DNA of 64,000 bases, taken from assembly GCF_964204645.1 (NCBI RefSeq), contig NC_134032.1, positions 12,394,275 through 12,458,274 on the forward strand, read 5' to 3'. The position numbers and the translations under genes were made by a program. Below, one piece after another: positions 1 to 11,614 of this stretch. This DNA comes from Tubulanus polymorphus (lineage: Eukaryota > Nemertea > Palaeonemertea > Tubulaniformes > Tubulanidae). The notes under the pieces were generated by a model. That model was not told the DNA's origin, ran no database searches, and saw nothing but the letters and a program-made list of their open reading frames with translations. How positions within the stretch are numbered: position 1 is the stretch's first letter; every line of letters begins with the position of its first letter.

Positions 1-301
1 TCGTTTAATTTGTGTCGTATATATTTTGCGCTAGCTTCAATATCGGTGTGTGCTTTTGAACTGTCGCCCGCCTAATGCCGCTTCTAACGCCTATAGCTGA
101 AAAAAATTATTTCCATTCTTTCGTTCAATTTTGAATTAGATTTTAAATTATTCGAGGGTCATGTTTTTTTTTTTAAAACTATTCTCGTTGTTCGTCGTAA
201 CTTTTACGTAGTGTGCGTATCGTGCCAGTAGATGGCTCTGTTCTAGATTTTTCGCGTTTATTCGAGGTTTACTGACTGGTCGGGTTTTTTTCTTCGCGCA
301 G

Positions 302-3300
302 GTCCCGCCGTCGTCGGTCCGCAGTATTACAGCGTACCGTGGGGTATCTACCCGGCGAACATCGTTCAACAGGGCCAGAACCCGCAAGGGGGCGTCCCGC
401 AGCAACAGCAGTTGATACGCAATCAACAGGGACGACCGTTGACCCCGTCGCAACAGGATCAGATCGGCTCGCAGAATAACGGCAGCGTTCAACAGATTCA
501 AACACCAGGTATGTGGTTAACGCCACTCAAGTGATGCGAACACCAGTAGCCATATTCATAAAAGCTTACTAACTTAGTTAGAGGCTAACTATAGGTTTTT
601 TTTAACACCCTTTACCCGCCAAGCGCCACGCAGGGCATTATAAGCGGGTTCGATGTTTCTTTTTCCCAGTGGGGGAGAGACGAGAGAAGAACCTTCGACC
701 AAGAAACTCCGTCGCCGCCAGGGTTTGAACCCATAAACCCTGGATCGACGAGACCAGTGATCGGCTGCTTTAACCACTCGGCCACTGCGTCTCTCAAACT
801 ATAGGTAGTAAGGAACTTAGCAAGAAACTAGGCTTAGTAAAGTTTTATGAATAAGGTTACAGGTACTTCTTAGTCAACACACCCTCTTGTATGAGACACG
901 ACACGTTCAATAAGAAGTGATTCTTAGTTTTACCATGGTAGCCTACAATGGACTTTGTTATGGATCCCCTAGCAATGGACTAAATCTTGGATCCGAAAAC
1001 ATTAGATCTCTGGATGTTGTTCGAATAATTTAACATGGTTTAACTGATGAAATGATTATATATTTGTTCTGTAGAGAATACGGTATATTTACCGGGAGCT
1101 GGTTATCAGATATTAGCGCCGGCGTACTACGACCAGAACGGACAGTTAGTGATGGGTAACGCTCGCGGTATCGGTACGCCCGTACGCCTCGTCTCCCCGG
1201 CTCCGGTTCTAGTAAGTGGCGCCGCCGGACAACAAGGTACGTAACTAAACTCGACCGGCACTAGAACATACGAAAAATTTGGCTCTTAGAGACTTCTTTG
1301 ATGGCTGCCCACTTCAAATCTCCGTATGTCATCGAATTATGAATTGAACATCCGACCTATACTGTCGTACCGATCGGATAGTGACCTCGTAGGGGGATTT
1401 ATGGATGCGGACATATTTACCGCAAAGGCATTGTCATACATAGGTGATTAAATGATATCATTGGGGGGGATCTCGGAGGCGGCCGTCATTTCGGAACAGT
1501 CTAAAGAGCCATCTTACGACGAACGCAATTCGTATTATATTCGCGCACAAATCATTTAGAATTCATGCATAATATTTTTAACGACGATCTTAACAAACGT
1601 AACGAAATATTCAATAGTGGAAAAAAATGTCACGAGCCGTATTTATTCGTCATTATATCATTATCATAATAAATGCACTTATTGCTTCGCACCGACTAAA
1701 TATATCGAACTCATTCATTTAAAGATGAGTATCCTCCCTCGGTTACTGTGGTTTAATAATTTTCATGAAAATTACTTTTTTTGTACGATACATTCAAAGA
1801 GCCTTGGGCTTAAGTTTTCATTTGAGATAATGACCCAGTTCCACAGTTACAGCTAATTTTAAGTCCCACTTGTATGTTAGCTTAAGTCAGCGGACAGTGG
1901 TTTCGCTGTAGTCCGGGGTCTGACAGTGGAACTGGGCAGGTGGGGTTCGGGGAGAATTGGACCGAGTTGGTTTTCTATTCGTCCGCCCGAGGATTTTCGG
2001 TGGTGTTTTAAATTCGCGGTATTGTTTTATTTATATGATTACAGCTTACACGGGAAACAGTAACCTTGGTTACACGTCTGCTAATAACAATTTATTAACG
2101 GCCGCCGGCAATAACCCGCAACAGACTGGTTATGGTAATAGCAATACACCACAAGGTGGCATAGGTTCAGGTATGCACCCCCTCGACCCCCTACCTAAGC
2201 TTTCTCTCTTTCACCAAAAAAAAAATTTTCAAGGTTTCGAAATATTTGGTCATCAGTCTAAGATAGTGAAGTTTAATTTCGAAAAATTATCGATTTCGTG
2301 AAAAAGCAGGGTGGCCACTTAACTGAAAATAAGGAAATTTTGTCAATGAAAAAAGCAAGAAGAAAGCTAAATGTCAATGAAATTCGTTAAGATTGCTGGA
2401 TCTCTCATAAAATCAAGTTTTCATCTTTGTCTTAGTATTTGACTGTGTTAATTGATAACATGCATGACAAGGGGGAGGGGGAAAGCAAGTCAAATAAAAG
2501 TGGCCACCCTGAAAAGCTTTTTGTGCTGACTGGGTTCGTGAATTAAAGCGATTCGAAAACTGAATCGAACTTTTTTTTTGTGAAATATAAGTCCATTTTA
2601 TGCGTGAAATATATATATTTTCACGTCGCACTTTATTCAGAAAATCGTCACGTTTTTAATATTCGATCATAACTTTTTACTAACACATACGACACCAGTA
2701 TAGTTATATTGAAATGCTTCATTTTAATCGTAACTGAACCTTTCACTTGAATCGCATCAGTTTTGTTAGTGTTTCGTATAAAACTGTTTCGGACGTTGAA
2801 AGGAAATAAAAGTTGCGCAAGTTCAGCTACTAGGACTGAGCTGTGTCAATTACTGCAATTCAGTCTTTATACACTTGCTACAAATAGATAACTGTTTTCA
2901 ATGCCAGTAGAATTTTATTTCTGACTTCAAATAGAGTGATTTCTTGTTCACTTTGAATGGAATGATTATTTTTCAAGCGAGAAGGGCTTGGTTTTATTGC
3001 GGGACCGTTAAATAATCAAACCACATGGCGTAGTTCACAGCCCAAAGGCCTAGTTTATCAAAAATGTTTAAGCATTATGGTTGAGTTATGCACTTGCGGC
3101 TTAGACTTAAGCGGCCATTCAAGTTCTATGGCCAATCCAAAAAAGTAAGGGTCGATTTAGGACCACATGGACATTTATTAGCTAGGCCCGAGGCCTGGTT
3201 TAACAGTCAGGCTCTTGAGTTTCTGAGTTGAACACAAAATATCTAAGGGAATGATTTCTCGAAAGTTTTTCTGCTTATAGGTTTCATCACTCTCGATATG

Positions 3301-6300
3301 AAGTCAGGAGATAAAATTTCTCGGGTATTTTTACCATAACTATGAAAATGACAATGTATTTTTCTCTGACCGGCGTGTACGTGCGTGTTCGTGTGGAAAG
3401 TCGGTCGGTCGTTAGGAATTCAAATTTAAAATCAACGTCTCCGTCGTTTTCTATCGGTAGAGTTTCTGTCTGGATTGTCGAATCGTCGCGACTCGCTGTC
3501 CGAATACAAACTGAACGAATTCAAACGAAGTCAGATGCCGATGAATCAGTACTACAATTCGATGGGAGGTGGTGCCAGCGGCTCGCCGGCCGCCGGTCCG
3601 ATGGGACTGGTCCAGTCGGCTCAGTCGTTGACGCCCCCGCCGTCGCTCAGCGGTTCAAATTCCAATTTGAGTCTCGGTGGAAAATGGTGGAGCAGCGAAG
3701 GTGCGTTTTTCGTCTTACTTAACAAAACAAAAAAAAAGATTTGTTCTTAACGTCATTTTTTGATTAACACAGTTTTTTTAACCGTAATTTGATTAAATTT
3801 TCGATCAAGTTTTAATTATTATATTCTATTCTATTCATTATGGACTAGCCAACATGGCTTTGTGGCTTCAGTTTCATTTAGAATTCGTCGATCTTTGGTG
3901 AAGATACGCTTTAATTTACGCGTAACACTGGAGAAGCCAATGCGATGATGTATACAATGAAGCTAATTCGATGATGCTAGAATTATAGTTTATACCAAAA
4001 TTGTTTTTCAGGATTAGGCGGTAGCGGATCGCGAGGTTACTCGGCAGCGCCCGGGGCCGAGGCTAAATACCGGGCCGGACTGACCAGCAGTAGCCCGTTC
4101 TTCGGTAACGGTATATTCAACACTCGCAACATGGCTCGCGGGTAAGTAATCTGAATCAGCAGCTCAATCTATTGAACCGAAACTGCAATCCAGCTCCTGA
4201 CAGCGACTCAAACGGCACGTTAGGCGTTTATATTGCGAATAGAAATAACGTCTATCTCTTACACCGGTGGCTCCATCTATTGAGTCTCGGGTGAACGTAT
4301 AGATACATAAATCCCCCTGGTGACGGAATTAACTTACAGTTAAACTCTCAGTGCTGATTGATTAATACCTGTTGCCATCTTTCGAAAGATATAAACTAAC
4401 ACCAATCCACAAAGATGCAGTGTACTTGCAGTCAATCTATACATCGCTCTGCGGTGTAGACTCACTGAAAGGGTTAATAGTAGTCCATATAAATGACCCT
4501 AATAGATCTCTGAAGATGGACCTGAATTGTCTTTGTTAAGTCTTCAATATTACGGGCCTTATTTACACCCCCTCTCACCTTATTAAAAACACTAGCAAAT
4601 CAGCAATCAGCAAAAAATATGTTAATTTGTTTTTTAGATCGAGTTTGTCGAAAGAGGTGACAGTCGGTCGCAGTCGATTGTTGGAAGATTTCCGCAACAA
4701 TCGAATTCCGAATCTGCAGCTGAAAGATTTGGTGAATCACGTCGTCGAGTTCTCGCAGGATCAACACGGCTCTAGGTAGGAGGACACGAGATTTTAAAAA
4801 AAATCGGGATGAGTTTCGTAGATAATCGGGGTTGAATAATCACTGGAAACATTTTGATATTTGCCATCATTGTGACTGTGGTAGTTGACGCTCGGGATGA
4901 GGATGACGGTTTACCTTGATACCCAGTCCGTGCAACGCAGCCCAGCAGTTCCATTCTCTGATATGTTCATGGTTCTTAAGAAACTGTCAACAAACAACCA
5001 AGGAATTAGGGATTTTTAGGTTTCACAAGTTTAGAACGGGTGAAGAATTTGGATTGTCGCAGGTGTTCTGAGAACCAGGGAAATTTCTGTCATCGGGTTT
5101 GGTGATGTTCATAGAGAATGAGATTTAATTAGCCAGATTTTGATTTGAGGTAGCAATGATTAATTCCGGCAAACTTCTAAGTGAAATTTTCTGAACTGCT
5201 TAAACAGACAACCAACTACATCCTCATGTGTCTAATGAGCTGACTTTATCGTACTCTGTCACCCTTGTCCAGTGCTTGATCCAATGTGCCCCTAATGACA
5301 GTATTAAAAATCTAGACAGTTGCAGGGAATTAAGTTTCGCGTATTTGATTCGTGTTTAGGTTCATCCAGCAGAAACTGGAACGAGCGACGCCCGCTGAGA
5401 AAGCGATGGTGTTCAACGAGATACTCACCGCCGCGTACAGCCTGATGACCGACGTCTTCGGTAACTACGTCATTCAGAAGTTTTTCGAATTCGGCACGCC
5501 CGACCAGAAACAGACGCTCGCTCAGCGAGTACGCGGGCACGTGCTGCCACTCGCGTTGCAGATGTACGGTTGTCGCGTGATCCAGAAAGCGTTGGAATCG
5601 ATTCCTCCCGACATGCAAGTTAACAAGGTACGAGAATTTGAATTTCGTAGATTTTCATCAAATGAATCCTAAATGTTGCTCAGCTTACATAGGTCAGTTT
5701 GCTTCGTGTCCGAGATCTGAACTTTAGGTACCAAGTTCTTATATATAAGTTAGTTATTGATAAATAGAAATTGGATGGATAAAATAGGAAATGTAAGGCA
5801 TTAAGTTTTTAGATACATTGGTTGTTGGGCCAAAATAGGTTCAGCTCGATCTTACCTTGAGTTCAGGCTGATGTAATACCTCCTAAATAAATCATTTCGG
5901 AATGAACTAGATAGAACCAGATAAGTGTATTGTATTTGTATGTTTTGCGTCGTTTAAAAAGGTTGAAATTGTTAAAGAATTGGACGGCCACGTTTTGAAA
6001 TGCGTCAAAGACCAGAACGGAAACCACGTCGTACAGAAATGTATCGAATGCGTCGACCCGAAACATCTACAGTTTATCATCGACGCTTTCAAAGGACAGG
6101 TACGTGCTGGTGAAATAGATGTATTGATATCTACAGTTATAATTGCATGAAATCTCAGACAGTTGGTTACAGCGTGCAAGGCAAACTTGTTCCAGTTTGT
6201 TGATATTTAGTTCATAGAAACCCTGATGATTATGATTAGAATTTCACACCTCGATTCGAACATGTGAGTTGTGATAGGAAGAGTATGAGGGGTGAGCAGT

Positions 6301-8326
6301 GAACTGGTGGATAAATGCCATGGTGACAGTTGAGATCCCATTCTTACCATGATGTTCATCTGCCAGTTAACTCAGCTCAGTCTGTCCAATATTATTTGTA
6401 ATAAGTCACTGGTCAGTTAGTCCCTGGTCAGCCTGTCACTGGAGTTGGTCAGACGTCACAGGTCTGTCAGTTTCTGTTGCCACTGACCAGCCTAATAGTG
6501 CGCTGGAGTCCAAAATTGACAGCGATCAGTCTTATACTGGTCACTCACTACTTAAGTGATGACTGGTTAACTGTATTTAGGTGCATGCGTTATAAAACCT
6601 GTTGCTCACTAGGTCAACTATCCACTGCTTAACTCATAAACAGTTTGAGCAAAAATGGCCCCAGAGTTTTTTCCATCTATTCAATTATTAACAGCCACTG
6701 ACTCTACGTAAACTACGTAATTACAGCATTTATCAGTGTTGTAATCCTGTTATAAAGTTCTGTGTGATTCGCTGCAATATTGATGATATTTATATAATCT
6801 CGCAGGTATTCACGCTGTCCACACACCCGTACGGTTGTCGCGTCATTCAGCGTATACTGGAGCACTGCACTCCGGAGCAGACGACTCCGATACTGGAGGA
6901 ACTACACGAACACACCGAACGTCTCGTACAGGATCAGTACGGCAACTACGTCATACAGCACGTGCTGGAGCACGGCCGCCCGGAGGATAAGAGTAAAATA
7001 GTGAACATGCTCCGTGGTCAGATTCTTGTACTGGCTCAACACAAATTCGCCAGGTTTGTAGTTAATCTTGTTTCTACAGCCGAATTCATTCAGTATTTAA
7101 TAAGTTTGACTCATTATGTGTCGTCTATTTTATAGTAATGTTGTTGAGAAGTGTGTTTCTCATTCGTCAAGAAGCGAACGTGCTTTACTGATCGATGAAG
7201 TCTGTTCCATGAATGATGGGTAAGTTGACTCTTTATTTCGGCATTCATGTTACTAGGGGCGGAGAAGACATGTGGGTAGGTTCTTCGATACCATGGGTTG
7301 GATGGAAATATGAGCTGTTGAGGATTGGTTCTGGTATTATCAGGGATGAGGAAGTCTTTACAATGCATTGATGGCTGGATAGGGGAGTTTCTATTGTCCT
7401 AGGGATGACAAGGAGAGTCGTTTGATACCTTGGTACCTCGGGTGGTTGGGAGGAGTGGCAGGTACAGGTGAAATGACTCATTTTGTCGCCATGCCTTCCG
7501 AAAGGGGGTCCCGATTGGAAATTCCGAGGACAAATTCCAGGTCAACTGTTCAGCAATGATCATCCTGGTGTTTCCATAAAATAGAATAGATTTATACACG
7601 TGTCAACCATTTCTATGAAGTATAGAAGAAAAAAATACTATAAAAACAGAATATGAAAGCATTTTAAAACATAAACGTTATTTGCAATACTCACCTACTA
7701 TTAACTATTTAGTGTCCTGTCCTGTGCAGTTAGCTTAGTTGATTGAGTGAGTGGAGGACTGGGAACCAAGAGGTCCCTAGTTCGAAGCCACCTCTGGCGT
7801 TGGCTGTCGAGACACATACATGGACTATGCTCTGCTAACGAGAGAAATCCCACAATAAATTCAGCCAACATTTGAATAGAAGAGCTGCTAACTTGGTCAG
7901 GAGGTTGTGAGCCATAACAACCTATAAAAAGGCTCTGGCCGTCTCTTTTAGACCCACTAGGGCCTACAGGTTGCACAGTTACTTGCAGTTGGGACGCAAA
8001 AATTCTGAACTGTATCAACACTGCATATTATACATTATATACATTAGTAAACGAGTATAAGATAAAGATGCGATGCTATTTGCAGGCCTCACAGCGCCCT
8101 CTACACGATGATGAAGGATCAGTTCGCGAACTACGTCGTGCAGAAGATGATCGACGTCGCCGAGCCGCCGCAGCGCAAAATACTGATGCACAAAATACGT
8201 CCGCACGTCGGCACGTTGCGTAAATACACGTACGGTAAACACATACTCGCGAAACTCGAGAAATTCTTCATGAAAAACACCGAGCTCGGCCCGATCGGAA
8301 TGCCGCCGAACGGCTCCATGCAGTAG
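302..8326 (+). CDS. PUM: Pumilio RNA-binding protein, 3' part of gene (11 exons in window)
   Basis: Pumilio is a cytoplasmic 3'UTR-binding repressor of mRNA stability and translation. Exons read from splice sites and phase: 302-508, 1075-1236, 2045-2170, 3461-3700, 4012-4141, 4638-4775, 5360-5627, 5962-6099, 6806-7053, 7136-7219, 8086-8326 (stop TAG 8324-8326). About 660 residues are encoded; the 5' exons lie before the window. The first four exons encode a low-complexity Gln/Asn/Gly/Ser linker with PUM landmarks ([47 protein letters not shown]). From [13 protein letters not shown] on, the Puf domain is complete: repeats carry SRFIQQ, NYVIQK, CRVIQK, NHVVQK, CRVIQR, NYVIQH, SNVVEK and NYVVQK. 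It ends [12 protein letters not shown] as in vertebrate PUM1/2. The core of repeats 1 and 7 is split by introns. An extra small exon between 2170 and 3461 cannot be excluded. The family identity is certain; paralogue status is not decided. Confidence 0.97.
587..805 (-). repeat. tRNA-derived SINE with target-site duplication
   Basis: Read on the minus strand it starts with a class-II (Ser/Leu-like) tRNA moiety: a box A of the form TGGCCGAGTGG, then box B GGGTTCAAACCC at about 720-731. It ends in an A-rich tail (poly-T 597-604 on the plus strand). The 9-bp word AACTATAGG flanks it at 587-595 and 797-805, a likely target-site duplication. It lies in a Pumilio intron. A working tRNA gene is unlikely because the acceptor strands pair at only about 5 of 7 positions. 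Confidence 0.8.
1832..1937. mobile_element. MITE, GACCCAGTTCCACAGT terminal inverted repeat family
   Basis: About 106 bp with terminal inverted repeats, GACCCAGTTCCACAGT on the left and ACAGTGGAACTGGG on the right. Related copies at 33346-33449 and 63454-63552 share the ends. No coding capacity. It lies in a Pumilio intron. Confidence 0.6.
2307..2511. mobile_element. hAT-like non-autonomous element
   Basis: 205-bp element with perfect 14-bp terminal inverted repeats CAGGGTGGCCACTT / AAGTGGCCACCCTG. The CAGGG start is typical of hAT-superfamily ends. The flanks share only an A-rich GAAAAG-like stretch, so the 8-bp target duplication expected of hAT is not clear. No coding capacity. Confidence 0.65.
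2738..2881 (+). repeat. 144-bp structured dispersed repeat, copy 1
   Basis: First of three near-identical copies (others 33906-34049 and 37870-38013), all exactly 144 bp from ACCTTTCACTTGAATCGC to CACTTGCTAC. It can fold as nested stems: CCTTTCA with TGAAAGG enclosing CAGTTTT with AAAACTG, then a second hairpin near the end. No terminal inverted repeat, A-tail or target duplication is visible. Confidence 0.75.
4163..4308. repeat. Dispersed repeat family A, copy 1
   Basis: About 146 bp, nearly identical to 31602-31726 and 32701-32848. The full copies begin and end with the direct repeat GGCTCCATCTATTGA (one base differs at the start here), and the 3' end is TCTCGGGTGAACGTATAGAT. No terminal inverted repeats. 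It lies in a Pumilio intron. Confidence 0.7.
4345..4473. mobile_element. Degenerate MITE with CTCAGTGCTGA / CACTGAAAGGG ends
   Basis: Shortened, diverged relative of the element at 15337-15600. It keeps the CTCAGTGCTGATTGATTAAT start, the GCGGTGTAGAC segment and the terminal CACTGAAAGGG. Confidence 0.5.
7727..7990 (+). repeat. tRNA-derived SINE in the last Pumilio intron
   Basis: A box A-like stretch (TTAGCTTAGTTGATTGAGTG, 7730-7749) is followed by a box B-like AGTTCGAAGCC at about 7780-7790. A non-tRNA body follows, ending near a CAGGTTGC segment. No target duplication or A-tail is clear, so the 3' boundary is approximate. Confidence 0.5.
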
Positions 8327-9010
8327 TAACGCGCGAAATCGAAAATCGAGCGCAAAGTTTTTTTTAAGACGGGCGACGAAGGCGCCGCGATTAATTGATA
8401 GCATCTTAAAATCACGATTGGAACGAGGGGCACGAATGAGGGCCCGATTCGAAGCCCGCTGGTGTAAGGTACCGCCGTCGAGGCTGAAGATGAAAACGAA
8501 TTCGTGGGCGGAAATTTTTTTATTAATTGATTTATAAAACGCGCGACGCTAGGTGTGTGCGCGCGCGCTCGGCATTCACTAAAAGGTGAAAGGTTGATAT
8601 ATATTAGTTCTGTGTTCGGTATATAGGTGGCGCGATTATCTTTATAATACATGATAATGAATGTATATCGATATATATCACTAACACGACTGTATAAATA
8701 TTGTAACGATTAATATTTAGGATATTTAGATAATTATTTTTAACGCCTCGATTTAGGGTCGAGGGATAGTTTTTGAATAATCGGGGTTGTTTGTCTTCTT
8801 TTTTTTCGACGCTTATTCCTGTATTCGGTGTCCATTAGATATATCACTGCTCGCTTGCCGCAGCTGCCTAGTCGCTATTGCGCAATCACGTACGACCCTT
8901 TACACTTCCCTCGCAAACCCGCGATGATTTTACATCGTATCGATTGGGATAATATTAGATATTGATATTTATAAATATATTTACCTGCATGCACGGCTGT
9001 GTAGGGCGTG

Positions 9011-9139
<129 letters not shown>

Positions 9140-9151
9140 TTCGTACATCGG

Positions 9152-11614
9152 CCGCTAGGTGGCAGGCTCTATTCGTAGATATAATGGAATCCTTGATTGC
9201 TGTGGTATTTGATGTGCTACTTGCACTAGCGCACCTGGTGGATCCTCACTTGCCACAGTTGGAATCCTCTGAATTACAAGTCAATGAAATGTCGCAAACT
9301 AATTTATGAACCATAGTTCGAGTAGATAAGACATAAGTGCAGTGCCACCTAGCAGCCATGATAAACATTAATCAGCGTACTATGATTCCACGTATATATA
9401 AACAGTAGCCCGCTGTCAATCCCCCTGCCCCACACGTCATTCTTAGTTGTGTCTCTTAGTACTTTCCGAAATTGTTCTATAAATGTGTAAAAATCTGTGT
9501 ACATTTGTATAAACTAAAAAAACGAATGCTTGTATAGAAAACAACACACACGCATAAATCGCAATAATGAGATTCATTTTATTTTCTCATTCTTCTCATC
9601 TTCACAACTCCCCCGCTATCATCGTCATCGTCATCATACGAGTGCTTAGTGCGCCCTCTAGTGTGTATAATAAAACGTACTACCACTATTTCGTGTATAA
9701 ATCATTCGCAATGTAAAAAAAAACGAATCGAACGAACCTTTCAGAAACTTATAAATATCCCGTTATTTGTCGACCTATCATGAAATGATTCGCGGAAAAA
9801 ACTTTTTATCGGGTTTTAGCTGTTGGCGTGTATGTTAAAAGGGGTTGAGGTCAGAGAATGTCGCCCTGATTGTAGTATATGTTCGAATGATGACGCGCGC
9901 CCGCTGCGTCGGAAAACACCAGGCCTGATTCTTAACGGATTGATTGATGTAGTAGGCCCGTGGTGGCTCCAGTGCGACTTGGTTTTGGTATCGGCTGAGA
10001 ATGTTGAGTCAAATGGTTGTAGAAGTCATTCGATGAAACCAAATACCCGGTGTCGTTTCTGATGCAGTGGCGTACGTTGTGTAAGCCTAGTGTGATGTGT
10101 CTTTCAGATCTCAGTAAAGGTTGAATTATTATTACCTTAAAAAAAAATCGTCTCCCGTTTGTAAAATTTTGTAAAGATTATTCAGTTCTCTTTTCTAAAA
10201 ATGACGCCCTGTAAAAAAGAAAAACGAAAATTATATATGTATAGAAAGACAACTACGCGAATACTGTAAATTCTAACTCGCCCTGCCCCCTAGTGGAGAA
10301 TGCCGACACTGCGTGCAAATTTTTTGTGAATATGAAAAGAAAAATTCTACGGTAAAACTAGAAAAGATGTAAATTAGTGTAATATGTAAACTTGTGTAAA
10401 TTTAATTTTCGAATTTTTTGACGCCGTTTGTAAATTTGTATAGTTCGAAACGCGGCCACAAGGGGGCGCCGGTGTCGATTCTCCTCGTATGTACGACCTC
10501 AGTCAGTATTCTGTAACATAAAAATGCATAACCTAGTACAAGAATTAAATAATGATAATAATAATAATAATGATTATAATTATGATTCTATAAATATCGA
10601 TATAAATATTGAAAAACCTTGTAAGAAATTTCCTGTATCCATTTTTCACGATTTCTGGTGCTAAAAACGATTATTGACTCTGTAATTAATTAATTAATAT
10701 TGATTAATTAGTCTTTATATTAACGAGAATGGCTCTTGAATAACCCTTTCCGGTTGACAAGCAGTTTACATATATGACTTGTGTATATTTTGGTGAACCA
10801 GGGGCTAGTAAGAATGAAGACAGGCCTTAGTAAGTAGCCGACGTTTTTTAACGTCTGCATGATGGCTTTGAATCGGCAAACCGGTCTGATAACTGGAAAA
10901 TTAAAATTCCGCAGCTGAATCCTGAATGCGGTTCGCCGAAAGTCTTGAATCAAGTGTGGCTAAAACTGTGTATATAAAAGTGTAATAAGAATACATAAAG
11001 TCTATCAAGACGATGGTCTTCTTTACTTACGGTCAGACCGTATAGGACCCGAACTGGAAAGGGTTAATCGCGAGTACGTTATAGATAACTGATATTTAGA
11101 ATAACGAGCCGACTTTTTTTTCTTTCGTTCTGAAATTTATCACACGGTGATCGCGCGGTTATCGATAGGTAGTGTTTCGAACGGTTTATAGGTGGCGTGA
11201 GTGCGTGTGTTTGTATGTTGGTACGTACGGTCTCGTATTTTTATCCACCGCCTGTCGGATTCTAAGGTAGAAAAAATGTTTGTAAAAATTGCCGGGTTTT
11301 GATACGTGTTTAAAAGGTGGAGTGGGTTCCTAACTAATCCCGTTCTTCGGTAGAGGGGGGAATTTGATGGAATATTCACCAGGCGTCGTTAAGAAACCTA
11401 CGAATGTGTAAATTTGAAAAAAAAACGAAAACGTGTACAGAAAATTCTCCGCGAAAGAGAAAAAAGATTTATTTTTTTTAAGAACCCGTTCGATTCTACT
11501 TACCGATGATAATAGCAAATCTGATGTTTTTCTCCCATGACAATAATGATTACTTAAAACGAAATGCGTACGTCATGAATCGATAAAATACGCAGCAGTG
11601 GTGCCCCCTAGTGG
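9152..11614. promoter_or_regulatory. Cluster of six CTCF-like motifs
   Basis: Compared with the core CCASYAGRKGGCRS: 9152-9165 (+) 13/14; 9342-9355 (-) 12/14; 9651-9664 (-) 13/14; 10283-10296 (-) CCACTAGGGGGCAG 14/14; 10456-10469 (+) 13/14; 11601-11614 (-) CCACTAGGGGGCAC 14/14. Both orientations occur, two plus and four minus. The CTCF zinc-finger core motif is conserved across bilaterians; binding here is inferred. Confidence 0.6.
10744..11063. mobile_element. MITE with CCCTTTCCGGTT / AACTGGAAAGGG ends
   Basis: 320-bp element with imperfect 12-bp terminal inverted repeats. The flanks are TAA on the left and TTAA on the right, consistent with a TAA-type target duplication. It has no open frame of its own. 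Confidence 0.6.

Noticed and set aside
612-797. Functional tRNA-Ser/Leu gene
   Set aside because: Promoter boxes are good but the acceptor stem pairs poorly, and the A-tail and target duplication show a SINE.
2738-2881. Hammerhead ribozyme on the minus strand of the 144-bp repeat
   Set aside because: A CTGATG ... TGAAAGG order is present, but the intervening bases do not form a convincing stem II.
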